This document shows, in pieces, positions 7,741 through 15,350 of a stretch of 32,270 bases of DNA (the stretch's first letter is position 1; each line of letters begins with the position of its first letter). The notes below the pieces were generated by a model that ran no database searches, was not told where the DNA came from, and saw only the letters and a program-made list of their open reading frames with translations. Origin of the DNA: CAZYYO01 sp964650965 (lineage in GTDB: Bacteria; Bacillota; Clostridia; Lachnospirales; Lachnospiraceae); contig CAZYYO010000026.1 of assembly GCA_964650965.1 (NCBI GenBank), forward strand, positions 1 to 32,270, read 5' to 3'. The position numbers were made by a program, and so were the translations under genes.

Positions 7741-9108
7741 CTATCTTACCCTTAGAATATGGGGTTCAAGCTTCACCGCATCTCTTGGAATCAATGTAGG
7801 CCATAATCCAATAACTTCTTGCACCCTTGCCCTTCCACCAAAAAAGCTTGCTCCTGGAGGACCATTTAACTGTAGTGGAGAGACTTCCGGTACGATCTTA
7901 TATGCCTCCTCCTTGGTGCGAGTACGAATTGCGATACGAAGTACCACCTCATTCAAATCCTTTAGCTTCTCTGGATCTATCTCAGCCACCTGAAGGTGAA
8001 GGGCATTTAGTCCGATATAATCCACTCGAATTTCTTCTGCCTGCAATCCTTTTCTCTTCATTTTCTTCATGAGAATTTCTGCAGCATATTGTGCCTTCTC
8101 ATAGGCATCTGGCCATGCATAGCTTAACATTACCGCAACCTTATATCCTGCATGATATCCCATGGACAGCTTCAACATTTCCGGGTGTCTTTTTCCCTTA
8201 ACATTACCTACCTGCACGCGATTATCTCCAACCTGTTTCAACGTTGCCTGACTGATATCTACCGTAACATCTGGCGTAATATAATTGGCTGGATCATGTA
8301 CCTCATATAAAAATTGTTCCTTACAGGACTGTTCACAAATAATTCCTCCACAGTCAGGTGCCTTTGTAATAACAAAATCATCCTGGGATACTTCTGCAAT
8401 GGGAAATCCCAGTTGATCCATATCCGGAACATTTCTCCAGTCATATTCATAATTTCCGCCGGCTCCCTGACCACCGCATTCCAGAAGATGTCCTGCCATA
8501 ATTCCTCTGGCAAGATTGTCCCAGTCATCTTCTGCGATTCCCAGTTCATGCATAATAGGAGCAAGAAATAATGCAGAATCTGTACTACGACCTGTAATCA
8601 CCATATCTGCTCCCTGTTTTAAACACTGAAGCGTTGGTTCATGCCCAAAATACACATTGGCATTATAGATTTTGTCTTTAATCTCATTAAAATCACCGGT
8701 ATCATCCATATTGTCGAAGGTGATACCTTCCCGAACCATTTCTGGTATCTGTGCCGAAATTTCATCCCCTGTTACATAGCCAATCTTCATGCCGTGAAGT
8801 CCCTGTCCCACAGCTAATTTCTCCAGTTCCTGTACCAGTCCTTCAATATTCATTCCACCAGCATTTGTAAGAATTTTAATTTTCTTATCATATGCCTCTT
8901 GGCCGCACGCCTCCATCATATCCAGAAAGTCCCTGGCATATCCCATCTTAGGGTTCTTAATTTTCTGTCTAGCCATAATTGACAGTGTCAGCTCTGCCAA
9001 ATAATCGCAAGCCATATAATTTATATTACTGTGCTTAACCATATGGATTGCTGCATCATTACTGTCTCCCCAGAAGCCCTGTCCACCTCCGATGATTACT
9101 TTGTCCAT
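7741..9108 (-). CDS. AtuA family protein (DUF1446)
   Basis: A 455-residue protein of the acyclic terpene utilisation AtuA family. Visible features are the glycine-rich start VIIGGGQGFWGDSNDAA, the central VITGRSTDSALFLAP and the HLLECGGQGAGGNYEYDW block. I take the ATG at 9108, which has the SD AGAGGAAA; the frame is open to 9144 but with no ribosome site there. It leads a four-gene minus-strand operon: AtuA domain, AtuA C-terminal domain, CoA-transferase III, SGNH hydrolase. In other bacteria this family sits beside acyl-CoA metabolism genes. Here there is no carboxylase, MaoC hydratase or transporter, so the pathway is incomplete locally and the substrate is unknown. Confidence 0.9.
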   Translation of the reverse strand: MDKVIIGGGQGFWGDSNDAAIHMVKHSNINYMACDYLAELTLSIMARQKIKNPKMGYARDFLDMMEACGQEAYDKKIKILTNAGGMNIEGLVQELEKLAVGQGLHGMKIGYVTGDEISAQIPEMVREGITFDNMDDTGDFNEIKDKIYNANVYFGHEPTLQCLKQGADMVITGRSTDSALFLAPIMHELGIAEDDWDNLARGIMAGHLLECGGQGAGGNYEYDWRNVPDMDQLGFPIAEVSQDDFVITKAPDCGGIICEQSCKEQFLYEVHDPANYITPDVTVDISQATLKQVGDNRVQVGNVKGKRHPEMLKLSMGYHAGYKVAVMLSYAWPDAYEKAQYAAEILMKKMKRKGLQAEEIRVDYIGLNALHLQVAEIDPEKLKDLNEVVLRIAIRTRTKEEAYKIVPEVSPLQLNGPPGASFFGGRARVQEVIGLWPTLIPRDAVKLEPHILRVR

Positions 9109-9153
9109 CTTGTTTCCTCTTTTCTCTGCTGATTCATTTATCATGATGGAATG

Positions 9154-9159
9154 ATTATA
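9154..9159 (-). promoter_or_regulatory. -10 box of the AtuA operon
   Basis: A perfect TATAAT on the minus strand about 45 bp upstream of the AtuA ATG. No recognisable -35 box lies 16-18 nt upstream (the closest is TTTCTT), which would fit an activator-dependent promoter. That is an inference. Confidence 0.45.
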
Positions 9160-9191
9160 GAATGTTTCTGATTACAAAGAAATGAAAAAAG

Positions 9192-9219
9192 AAAAAAGTT
9201 CCAGAAATCTGGAACTTTT
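9192..9219 (-). terminator. Terminator of the PAS-Fis regulator gene
   Basis: A 12-base arm AAAAGTTCCAGA (9194-9205) is complementary to 9208-9219. On the minus strand it starts 9 bp after the regulator stop codon and is followed by T-runs. It separates the sporulation group from the AtuA operon. Confidence 0.85.
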
Positions 9220-9228
9220 CAAAATGAA

Positions 9229-9708
9229 TTATTGTATTTTAGCATATAGAGAAGCAAGAGACATATCTAACTCTCCAGCTATTTTTTTCTTCGCCTCCAC
9301 AGAATCACCATATATTAAAATCATATCCAGAATTTCTTTCTTTTCAAATTCTGCAACACGTTCCTTCAAGGTTTTCCCCAGGGATTTTTTTTGTTCCTTG
9401 GATTGTTCCATCGTAGTTATAATTGAGATGGTTCCTTTTAATTCATCCTCTTCAATAAGAGGATAAATATTTGCAAAGTAGCTTCGGAAGCCATCGTTCT
9501 TATATATTCCTTCGATTGCCTGTCTACTGTTTAACACCTTGGGAACCAACGAATTCACCCGAATGTCTTGCAGCTTTTTTCCATATGCTTCCTCTCTTGT
9601 GATTTTCATAAAATCAAGATATGCGTCATTCATGTAGCTTACCCGGCCTAAGCGATCACATATGACTATTCCTTGTTGAAGGGATTGGAGAATTGATATC
9701 ATTTTCAT
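9229..9708 (-). CDS. PAS domain protein with Fis-type helix-turn-helix
   Basis: A 159-residue regulator. Residues about 5-100 form a PAS sensor domain (LQQGIVICDRLGRVSYMNDAY is typical). A charged, likely coiled-coil linker covers about 102-122. The C-terminus (125-159) looks like a Fis-type DNA-binding helix-turn-helix (AKKKIAGELDMSLASLYAKI). The AAA+ sigma-54-activating domain that normally lies between such PAS and Fis parts is absent. I start it at the ATG at 9708, which has AGGAAGG 9 nt upstream. It follows spoIIID by 34 bp without a terminator and is probably transcribed with it. It could regulate the AtuA operon just downstream, or a sporulation function. Confidence 0.85.
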   Translation of the reverse strand: MKMISILQSLQQGIVICDRLGRVSYMNDAYLDFMKITREEAYGKKLQDIRVNSLVPKVLNSRQAIEGIYKNDGFRSYFANIYPLIEEDELKGTISIITTMEQSKEQKKSLGKTLKERVAEFEKKEILDMILIYGDSVEAKKKIAGELDMSLASLYAKIQ

Positions 9709-9742
9709 CGATTGTATCCTTCCTGAAGTACACTTTGTCCTC

Positions 9743-10000
9743 TTATGATTTATCTGTATGTAGATATTTCTCTCTGGTAGCCATACCACCACGGATATGT
9801 CGTTCCTGCTTATTAATATTTAACACCTTTCTTGCTTCATTTGCAAGCTGACGGTTTACCTGAGGCAGACGTTCTGCCACATCCTTATGTACGGTAGACT
9901 TGCTAATTCCAAACGCCTTCGCTGCCTGCCTTACGGTAGCATTATGTTCTACAATGTAATTCCCTATTTCCAAGGCTCTTTCTTCGATATAACCCTTCAA
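9743..10000 (-). CDS. spoIIID: Stage III sporulation transcriptional regulator SpoIIID
   Basis: A DNA-binding regulator of mother-cell genes between sigma-E and sigma-K. The core matches SpoIIID closely: YIEERALEIGNYIVE, the helix-turn-helix AAKAFGISKSTVHKDVAERLP (about 26-46), and the C-terminal ERHIRGGMATREKY basic tail. The protein is 85 residues if it starts at the TTG at 10000, preceded by AGGGG with 7 nt spacing. That is the usual SpoIIID length and N-terminus. The frame is open further to an ATG at 10060, overlapping the preceding stop, but that has no SD and would add a Cys-rich stretch (CIQCKNKYC) foreign to the family. It lies between a small hypothetical and the PAS-Fis gene in one transcription unit. 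It implies that the organism can, or recently could, sporulate. Confidence 0.95.
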   Translation of the reverse strand: MKGYIEERALEIGNYIVEHNATVRQAAKAFGISKSTVHKDVAERLPQVNRQLANEARKVLNINKQERHIRGGMATREKYLHTDKS

Positions 10001-10012
10001 AATAATTCCCCT
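9998..10012 (-). promoter_or_regulatory. RBS and TTG start of spoIIID
   Basis: AGGGG (10012-10008 on the minus strand), 7 nt, then TTG (10000-9998). This pair decides the start in favour of the 85-residue form; the ATG at 10060 has no purine-rich site upstream. Confidence 0.7.
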
Positions 10013-10059
10013 GCAATACTTGTTTTTACATTGTATGCAGGGGAACTGGAGGTTATTCA

Positions 10060-10347
10060 TTACTGAAAGCTATTGGTGGCCAGCCGGTCCACCAGCTGGG
10101 TCATCTGCTCTTTAGCAGTAACCTTCTTGCCTTCTTCCATAATCTTCATACGTTCTTCTCTGGACAGGTTGGAATAGTTCTTCATTGCCGCCTGATTCAT
10201 TCCCAGCTGAAATGCCAGTCCCTCTGGCATCTCTAGATCCATCTCCTTCATGGTATGCATTCCATCGGTAGGATCTGCCTTCACCTTTTCATTTTCTGTG
10301 ATTACCTGAATATTCTTTTCTCTGATACGATCTGACTCTGCACTCAT
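10060..10347 (-). CDS. Small conserved-looking hypothetical protein upstream of spoIIID
   Basis: A 95-residue acidic/basic mixed, soluble, largely helical protein; I do not recognise a family. It has no signal peptide, cysteines or membrane segment. Two in-frame ATGs lie close together (10353 and 10347). The second is preferred because AAAGGAGG is 9 nt from it and only 3 nt from the first. Its stop (TAATG) overlaps the ATG of the longest possible spoIIID frame, so the two are co-transcribed and probably coupled. Methionine content is high (about a tenth of residues). A sporulation role is only suggested by position. Confidence 0.8.
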   Translation of the reverse strand: MSAESDRIREKNIQVITENEKVKADPTDGMHTMKEMDLEMPEGLAFQLGMNQAAMKNYSNLSREERMKIMEEGKKVTAKEQMTQLVDRLATNSFQ

Positions 10348-10380
10348 ATACATTTCCCTCCTTTGAGCTTTCGTAATTTA

Positions 10381-10408
10381 TCCATAGGATATGGAAAATG
10401 TACATTTT
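10381..10408. promoter_or_regulatory. Two abutting palindromes upstream of the spoIIID unit
   Basis: TCCATA-GGA-TATGGA (10381-10395) directly joins AAAATGTACATTTT (10395-10408), a perfect 14-bp palindrome. They lie between the capA stop and the SD of the small hypothetical gene, where the spoIIID-unit promoter should be. They may be protein binding sites; I cannot assign a sigma factor consensus. Confidence 0.4.
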
Positions 10409-10414
10409 TATTCT

Positions 10415-11566
10415 TTATTGTTCTCTTAAAATTCCGTCAGAATCAAGCACTGCATTTACAGAAATAGACTGGAGGAATTGATAAATGCGATTCTTCTCAT
10501 CACTAGTTGTGGCCTCCGTTGTAACATAATTCTTCTGAACCGCCGGAATCACCTGAACCTCCACCTGCTCTGCGGTGCCGGAGGAAGTATCATCCTTTCC
10601 ATAAATGTGCACCTTAAGAAGCATGGTATCTAGGGTCTTCTCATTAAACCAGAAGTTGCCCAGACTGTAGATAATTGGCTTTCCTTTATAATACTCCATC
10701 CCCTGCAGGAAGTGGGTATGTGCTCCAATAACAATATCGGCTCCTGCATCAATATACGCCTTCGCTCCTGTGGTCTCTGCTTCTTCTAATTCATAGCTGT
10801 ATTCCGTTCCCCAATGGGGAAGGGCGATAACATAATCTGCATTGGCAGCAGCCTCCTGTATCTCCTGGAGAAACAGGGTATTATCATAGCATCGAAGAAT
10901 CCCTGGGCTGCTTTCTGTAGCCTCTGGTGTCATACGGTTTTTCTCCGCCCTGGAGGCTGCTACATAAGCGATGGTTTTCCCATCTGCCTTTAGATAGACT
11001 GGCGACATTGCCTGGGTTAGGTTTCTTCCGGCGCCTACATAAGGTATGTGTGCCTCCTCTAAAGTAGTAAATGTATCAAGTAATGCAGCTTCTCCGTAAT
11101 CGTATACATGATTATTTGCCAGTCCAACAATATCAACGCCAAGCTGCTTTAGAATCTGCACCCTGTCTGGATTTGCCCGGAAGGTATAGGCCTTCCCGCT
11201 CATAGGGGTCCCTCTGCTGCTATAGGTAAATTCATTATTGATCCACATCAAATCCATCGCTGTCATCTGATCTATTATGTTTTGGGAAATGCAATGACTG
11301 ATATTCTCTCCCTGCTCCTTATAATATGCCATGGTAGACCAGTTTTCATCAAAATTAACATCTCCGGCAAAGCCCAATGTAATATCATAGGATGTGTCTG
11401 CCTCCTTGGTTGCATTCCCATCCGTCTGCTGCTGGGAGGTGGGCTTGTTCTGTGATGAATCATCGTCTGCATTTCCGGCTCCACAGCCAGTGACTATACT
11501 TAACACAAGTATTAGAATACACGCTATACTTGCTAATCTGTATTTCTTTTTATCTTTTCTACCCAT
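10415..11566 (-). CDS. CapA-family lipoprotein (PGA_cap metallophosphatase-like)
   Basis: A 383-residue exported protein of the CapA/PgsA family. A signal peptide (about 9-27) ends in a lipobox with Cys28 (SIVTGC), so it is lipid-anchored outside the membrane. A Ser/Gln/Thr-rich linker (29-60) follows. The catalytic-type domain shows FAGDVNFD, the INNEF strand, GLANNHVYDYG, LPHWGTEY and GAHTHFLQGMEYYKGKPI, the metal-site motifs of calcineurin-like phosphoesterases used by the family. CapA proteins take part in poly-gamma-glutamate capsule work in Bacillus, but no pgsB/pgsC genes are here, so a general wall or envelope role is likelier. The start is the ATG at 11566 with GGGAGG about 12 nt away, slightly long. 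It is monocistronic, with a -10 box at 11614-11619. Confidence 0.9.
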   Translation of the reverse strand: MGRKDKKKYRLASIACILILVLSIVTGCGAGNADDDSSQNKPTSQQQTDGNATKEADTSYDITLGFAGDVNFDENWSTMAYYKEQGENISHCISQNIIDQMTAMDLMWINNEFTYSSRGTPMSGKAYTFRANPDRVQILKQLGVDIVGLANNHVYDYGEAALLDTFTTLEEAHIPYVGAGRNLTQAMSPVYLKADGKTIAYVAASRAEKNRMTPEATESSPGILRCYDNTLFLQEIQEAAANADYVIALPHWGTEYSYELEEAETTGAKAYIDAGADIVIGAHTHFLQGMEYYKGKPIIYSLGNFWFNEKTLDTMLLKVHIYGKDDTSSGTAEQVEVQVIPAVQKNYVTTEATTSDEKNRIYQFLQSISVNAVLDSDGILREQ

Positions 11567-11613
11567 AAGCTTTCTAATCCTCCCGCAAATTGATAATATT
11601 TGACCTTTCTCAC

Positions 11614-11619
11614 ATTATA
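11614..11619 (-). promoter_or_regulatory. -10 box of the CapA gene
   Basis: A perfect TATAAT on the minus strand about 50 bp upstream of the ATG. The region 17 nt further upstream does not resemble TTGACA. Confidence 0.45.
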
Positions 11620-11716
11620 ACCCTTTTTCCTATGAAACCATAGATTTCTGAATAACAGATTTCATTCTGCTTACAACCTAATGAAAATATGATACATGGA
11701 AAAAGTATCCAAACGT

Positions 11717-11747
11717 AAAACAGGCAGTGGAGCTAATCCACTGCCTG
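11717..11747 (-). terminator. Terminator of the FAD oxidoreductase gene
   Basis: An 11-bp perfect stem, CAGGCAGTGGA (11747-11737 on the minus strand) with TCCACTGCCTG, a 5-nt loop, then TTTT. It begins 15 bp after the oxidoreductase stop. Confidence 0.9.
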
Positions 11748-11762
11748 CATAACTTATTCTGT

Positions 11763-14531
11763 TTATTTCTTCTTGGAGAACTTAATCTTAATTGCCTGCT
11801 TTGCTGCATAAGGAAGAATGTATTTCAGCTTATCCTCACTCTTTCTCATGTTGGTACATTCCGGTCTGTCTCGGAATAAGTGAATTGCATCGAATTCGCA
11901 CTTGTTGGTACATACACCACATCCTACACAACGGTTTGCATCAACAATGGTAGCTCCACAGCCTAAGCAACGAGCTGTCTCAGCCTTCACCTGCTCCTCG
12001 GTAAATGGAAGAGATGCATCTCTAAAGGATTTCTTATCTACAGAAGCATCTGTGGTAGGAATCTGACGACTGGAATTATCGTAATTCTCTAATAACAAAT
12101 CTTCCTTATTCAGTTCAACGAACTGACGACGATTTCTTCCAATGGTTAATGTGCTGTGTGGCTGTACAAATCTATGGATTGAAATAGCACCCTCTTTACC
12201 TGCTGCAATTGCATCAATGGCAAATTTAGGTCCGGTATACACATCTCCACCAACGAAGATATCTGGCTCTGCTGTCTGATAGGTTACTGCATCAGCAACG
12301 GCACCATTTCCACGTCCAAGCTCTACCTTGCTTCCCTTCAGCAGATCTCCCCATACAATGGCCTGACCTACAGAGAAGAATACATGCTTACATTCAATTG
12401 TCCTTAACTCGTTCTCGTCATACTGGGGATTGAATCTTCCATCAGCATCCTTTACAGAAGTACATTTCTTAAGAACCAGTCCCTTAACAGTACCATTCTC
12501 ATCTACTAATACTTCCTTTGGGCCCCAGCCTGGATTTACTACAATGCCTTCTGATTCTGCTTCTTCAATCTCTTCATCAGAAGCTGGCATAATATCTCTG
12601 GTCTCAAGACAGAACATATTAACAGCAGTTCCTTCGCTGGCACATCTCTTGGAATCTCTTGCAACATCAATAGCAACATTTCCTCCACCGATAACTACAA
12701 CATCTCCCTGGATATCGTATTTCTCAGTAGCATTTACTTCTTTCAGAAGGTCAACGGCACTTGCACATCCCTTGGCTGTATCATTAGGGATTCCTGGAAG
12801 TCTTCCACCCTGGCAGCCAATGGCTACATAGAATGCTTTATATCCCTGTCCACGAAGTTCATCTAAGGTAATGTCCTTACCAACCTCAACACCTGTCTTA
12901 ATTTCAACGCCCATAGCCTTAATTACATCAACCTCGGCCTGAACAACATCCTTCTCTAGCTTAAAGCTTGGAATACCATATACCAGCATTCCTCCAACCT
13001 TCTCATTCTTCTCGAAAATGGTTGGTTTATAGCCTTTTTCAGCTAAGTAGAATGCACAGCTAAGACCTGCTGGACCACCACCAATGATGGCAATCTTCTC
13101 TTCAAAATATCCCTTGGTTGCAGGAACAACCTTCTTAGGAATATATCGTGTTTCTGCCTTCAAATCCTGCTCTGCAATAAATTTCTTAACCTGATCGATT
13201 GCAACTGCTTCGTCAATGGTTCCACGAGTACATGCATCCTCACAACGACGGTTACATACACGTCCGCATACAGCTGGAAGTGGATTTTCCTTCTTAATCA
13301 GTGCCAGTGCATCCTGATATCTTCCCTGTGCTGCCATCTTCAAATATCCCTGAACTGCAATATGTGCAGGACATGCTGTCTTACAAGGAGCCGTTCCTGT
13401 CTCATGACAGTTAATGCGGTTTTTATCCCTGTAATTTTCTTCCCACATTGCTTCGCTCCACTTTTGCTCGGAAGGAAGTACCTGTTTAGGATATGTAACC
13501 TCTGAGCCATCCTTCTTGCACAGCTTCTGTCCAAGCTTTAAGGCTCCCGCTGGGCAATGCTCTACGCATCGACCACAGGCCACACAGTTGTCCTTATCAA
13601 CGTGAGCTACATATGCGGAACGTGACAGGTTTGGTGTATTAAATAACTGGGATGTACGAAGTGCATAGCACACATTTACATTACAGTTACAAATTGCAAA
13701 AATCTTATCTTCACCATCAATATTAGTGGTCTGATGTACAAAGCCATTATCCTCTGCCTGCTTGAAGATTGCCATCGCTTCTTCACGGGTAATATAGCGT
13801 CCACCCTTGTGTGTCTCCACAACGTAATCAGCCATATCTCCCATAGCAATACACCAATCTACCGGATCATCCGCACAGCCTTCATCAAAGGTCTTACGTG
13901 ACTGACGACAGGAGCATGGACTTGCTGCATATTTGCCATCATACTTATCCATCCAATAGGATATCTTCTCTAAGGATACTGCGGTATTTGCAGATTCAAT
14001 TGCCTTTTCCACTGGAATAACATGCATTCCAATTCCTGCACCACCTGGTGGTACCATTGGTACTACCTTTCCTAATGGAATACGACTCATATTTTCAAAA
14101 AATCGTCCCATTTCCGGGTGTTCTTCCAGAACTCGTGTATTCATATTGGTGAATTCCGCACTTCCTGGAACAAACATTGGAACAACCCACTGCTTCTCAT
14201 GCTGTGGATTCTCCCAGTTATATTCAATTACGCCTACTTCAGACATATCCGCTAAAAGCTTCTCCAGCTTCTCTTTGTCTAGTCCTGTTGCCTTCTGAAT
14301 CTGTTCAAAGGTCTTAGGCTTTCTTTTTCCCATCTTCAAAGCAACCTCTGCCATCTCATCGGTGCAGATTGGTGCTAATCCCCAATACTCTGGTGATTCT
14401 GCGGTAATTTTCTCTTTCCCCAGAACTACCGGAATTCGATCTGTAATCATTTTACCAAGTTTTACGATTGGCTCTCTTAATGGCTCATCGGTACTCTTGT
14501 AAAAGGATCCTTCATTCTTAATATTTGCCAT
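11763..14531 (-). CDS. Multidomain FAD/NAD(P) oxidoreductase with ferredoxin domains
   Basis: A 922-residue cytosolic flavo-iron-sulfur enzyme. Residues 55-105 resemble a winged helix. About 200-290 carry further Cys pairs (CSCR at 206-209; CNCNVNVC at 281-288). A 4Fe-4S ferredoxin motif CVACGRCVEHCP spans 316-327. Residues 375-435 are the Cys-rich domain found ahead of GltD-type oxidoreductases (CKTACP, CGRVCNRRCEDAC). FAD binding begins at IIGGGPAGL (482-490), NADPH binding at VVIGGGNVAIDVARDSKR (612-629), and the second FAD motif is FVGGD (759-763). A last ferredoxin motif CVGCGVCTNKC lies at 868-878. The core resembles the small subunit of glutamate synthase and NfnB-like proteins. Partner and substrate are unknown; electron transfer between ferredoxin and NAD(P)H is a fair inference. 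It has its own promoter and terminator. The ATG at 14531 has an AGGGAG site. Confidence 0.9.
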   Translation of the reverse strand: MANIKNEGSFYKSTDEPLREPIVKLGKMITDRIPVVLGKEKITAESPEYWGLAPICTDEMAEVALKMGKRKPKTFEQIQKATGLDKEKLEKLLADMSEVGVIEYNWENPQHEKQWVVPMFVPGSAEFTNMNTRVLEEHPEMGRFFENMSRIPLGKVVPMVPPGGAGIGMHVIPVEKAIESANTAVSLEKISYWMDKYDGKYAASPCSCRQSRKTFDEGCADDPVDWCIAMGDMADYVVETHKGGRYITREEAMAIFKQAEDNGFVHQTTNIDGEDKIFAICNCNVNVCYALRTSQLFNTPNLSRSAYVAHVDKDNCVACGRCVEHCPAGALKLGQKLCKKDGSEVTYPKQVLPSEQKWSEAMWEENYRDKNRINCHETGTAPCKTACPAHIAVQGYLKMAAQGRYQDALALIKKENPLPAVCGRVCNRRCEDACTRGTIDEAVAIDQVKKFIAEQDLKAETRYIPKKVVPATKGYFEEKIAIIGGGPAGLSCAFYLAEKGYKPTIFEKNEKVGGMLVYGIPSFKLEKDVVQAEVDVIKAMGVEIKTGVEVGKDITLDELRGQGYKAFYVAIGCQGGRLPGIPNDTAKGCASAVDLLKEVNATEKYDIQGDVVVIGGGNVAIDVARDSKRCASEGTAVNMFCLETRDIMPASDEEIEEAESEGIVVNPGWGPKEVLVDENGTVKGLVLKKCTSVKDADGRFNPQYDENELRTIECKHVFFSVGQAIVWGDLLKGSKVELGRGNGAVADAVTYQTAEPDIFVGGDVYTGPKFAIDAIAAGKEGAISIHRFVQPHSTLTIGRNRRQFVELNKEDLLLENYDNSSRQIPTTDASVDKKSFRDASLPFTEEQVKAETARCLGCGATIVDANRCVGCGVCTNKCEFDAIHLFRDRPECTNMRKSEDKLKYILPYAAKQAIKIKFSKKK

Positions 14532-14617
14532 TGATATCTCCCTTCATTAATGCCCTCTCAGGCAAAACATGGGTCTGCTCTATGGAGTAAACCCAAACTT
14601 ATTTCTCACCTGTGTAT

Positions 14618-14646
14618 AAAATACTATGAATTCGGGTTTTTGTCAA
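14618..14646 (-). promoter_or_regulatory. Sigma-A promoter of the FAD oxidoreductase gene
   Basis: A consensus TTGACA (14646-14641), 17 nt, TATTTT (14623-14618). The -35 box lies about 15 bp outside the left arm of the large inverted repeat. The leader is about 80 nt. Confidence 0.7.
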
Positions 14647-14660
14647 TAATTTCGCGTATA

Positions 14661-15350
14661 TCCGCCATGAAATCTTCCAGTACAACTCACAAATCCCTTC
14701 CCATTCTCCCAAAGCTTCCGCCCCATATCCAACCTGGCATCCCTGGAGCAGCTGTATTTTAAAACTTGCAGTAACCGGAATTTGTATTCTATCTCTCTCT
14801 GGTGGTAGCTCAATTGACAGATTTGGCTAAAGTTTGAAGATGGATTTTTGTCTTATTCGTCATGTACGGGCACGGTTTGACAGTTTCTCAGGGTTGTCCG
14901 TCTGGCACAGACCCCTATTTCCTACTCCGCATTTCTCTAAGGGGGTGCCCTTACGAAACCCTTATTACAGGCCGCTCTTCCAAACTCGCACGATACACAG
15001 AGCAAGCTTGCAGTATCCTGTGCTCGAACAGTGGAAGAGCGGCCTGAGGTTTCGACGGACACCCCCTAAGAGAAATTCCGGAGCGTAAATAAGGGGTCTG
15101 TGCCAGACGGACAACCCTGAGAAACTGTCAAACCTTGGACGAACAGGGCGAGTTCATAAGACAAAAATCCAGCGAAAAACTGTCCAAATCTGTCATTTGA
15201 GCTACCACCAGAGAGAGATAGAATACAAATTCCCCTACACTACCTATTCTTTAAAATACAGCTGCTCCAGGGATGCCAGGTTGGATATGGATGCTATGTT
15301 TCCGGAATGGGAAGGGCTTTGTGGTTTGTACTAGAAGATTTCATGGTGGA
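14661..15350. repeat. Large (~690 bp) imperfect inverted repeat
   Basis: Two arms of about 320 bp (14661-14982 and 15032-15350) surround a 49-bp centre. Complementary blocks, left with right: 14661-14705 with 15306-15350 (about 40 of 45); 14723-14763 with 15250-15290 (41 of 41); 14777-14826 with 15184-15233 (49 of 50); 14842-14856 with 15156-15170 (15 of 15); 14874-14916 with 15092-15134 (43 of 43); 14932-14947 with 15060-15075 (15 of 16); 14968-14982 with 15032-15046 (15 of 15). Between blocks the arms differ in sequence and slightly in length. The centre has the palindrome GCAAGCTTGC. The right arm includes the last codons of the ROK gene and the left arm has a diverged inverted copy of them. 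There is no transposase and no obvious target duplication. Short open frames inside (for example 14834-15088) lack ribosome sites and are not called. This accounts for nearly all of the 799 bp gap between genes. Confidence 0.93.

Noticed and set aside
9109..9190. Sigma-54 promoter before the AtuA operon
   Set aside because: No TGGCA-N7-TTGC element exists; a TATAAT is present instead, and the nearby regulator lacks the AAA+ domain.
10415..11566. capA as part of a poly-gamma-glutamate capsule locus
   Set aside because: No pgsB or pgsC homologues flank it; the gene stands alone.
14834..15088. Plus-strand open frames inside the palindrome (also 14862-15047)
   Set aside because: They run across both arms and the centre, have no ribosome site, and have an Arg/Pro-rich composition unlike neighbouring proteins.
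14661..15350. Palindrome as a classic MITE or insertion sequence
   Set aside because: No target-site duplication, transposase or sharp terminal repeat ends were found by eye; the right end lies inside the ROK coding sequence. It is left as an unexplained repeat.
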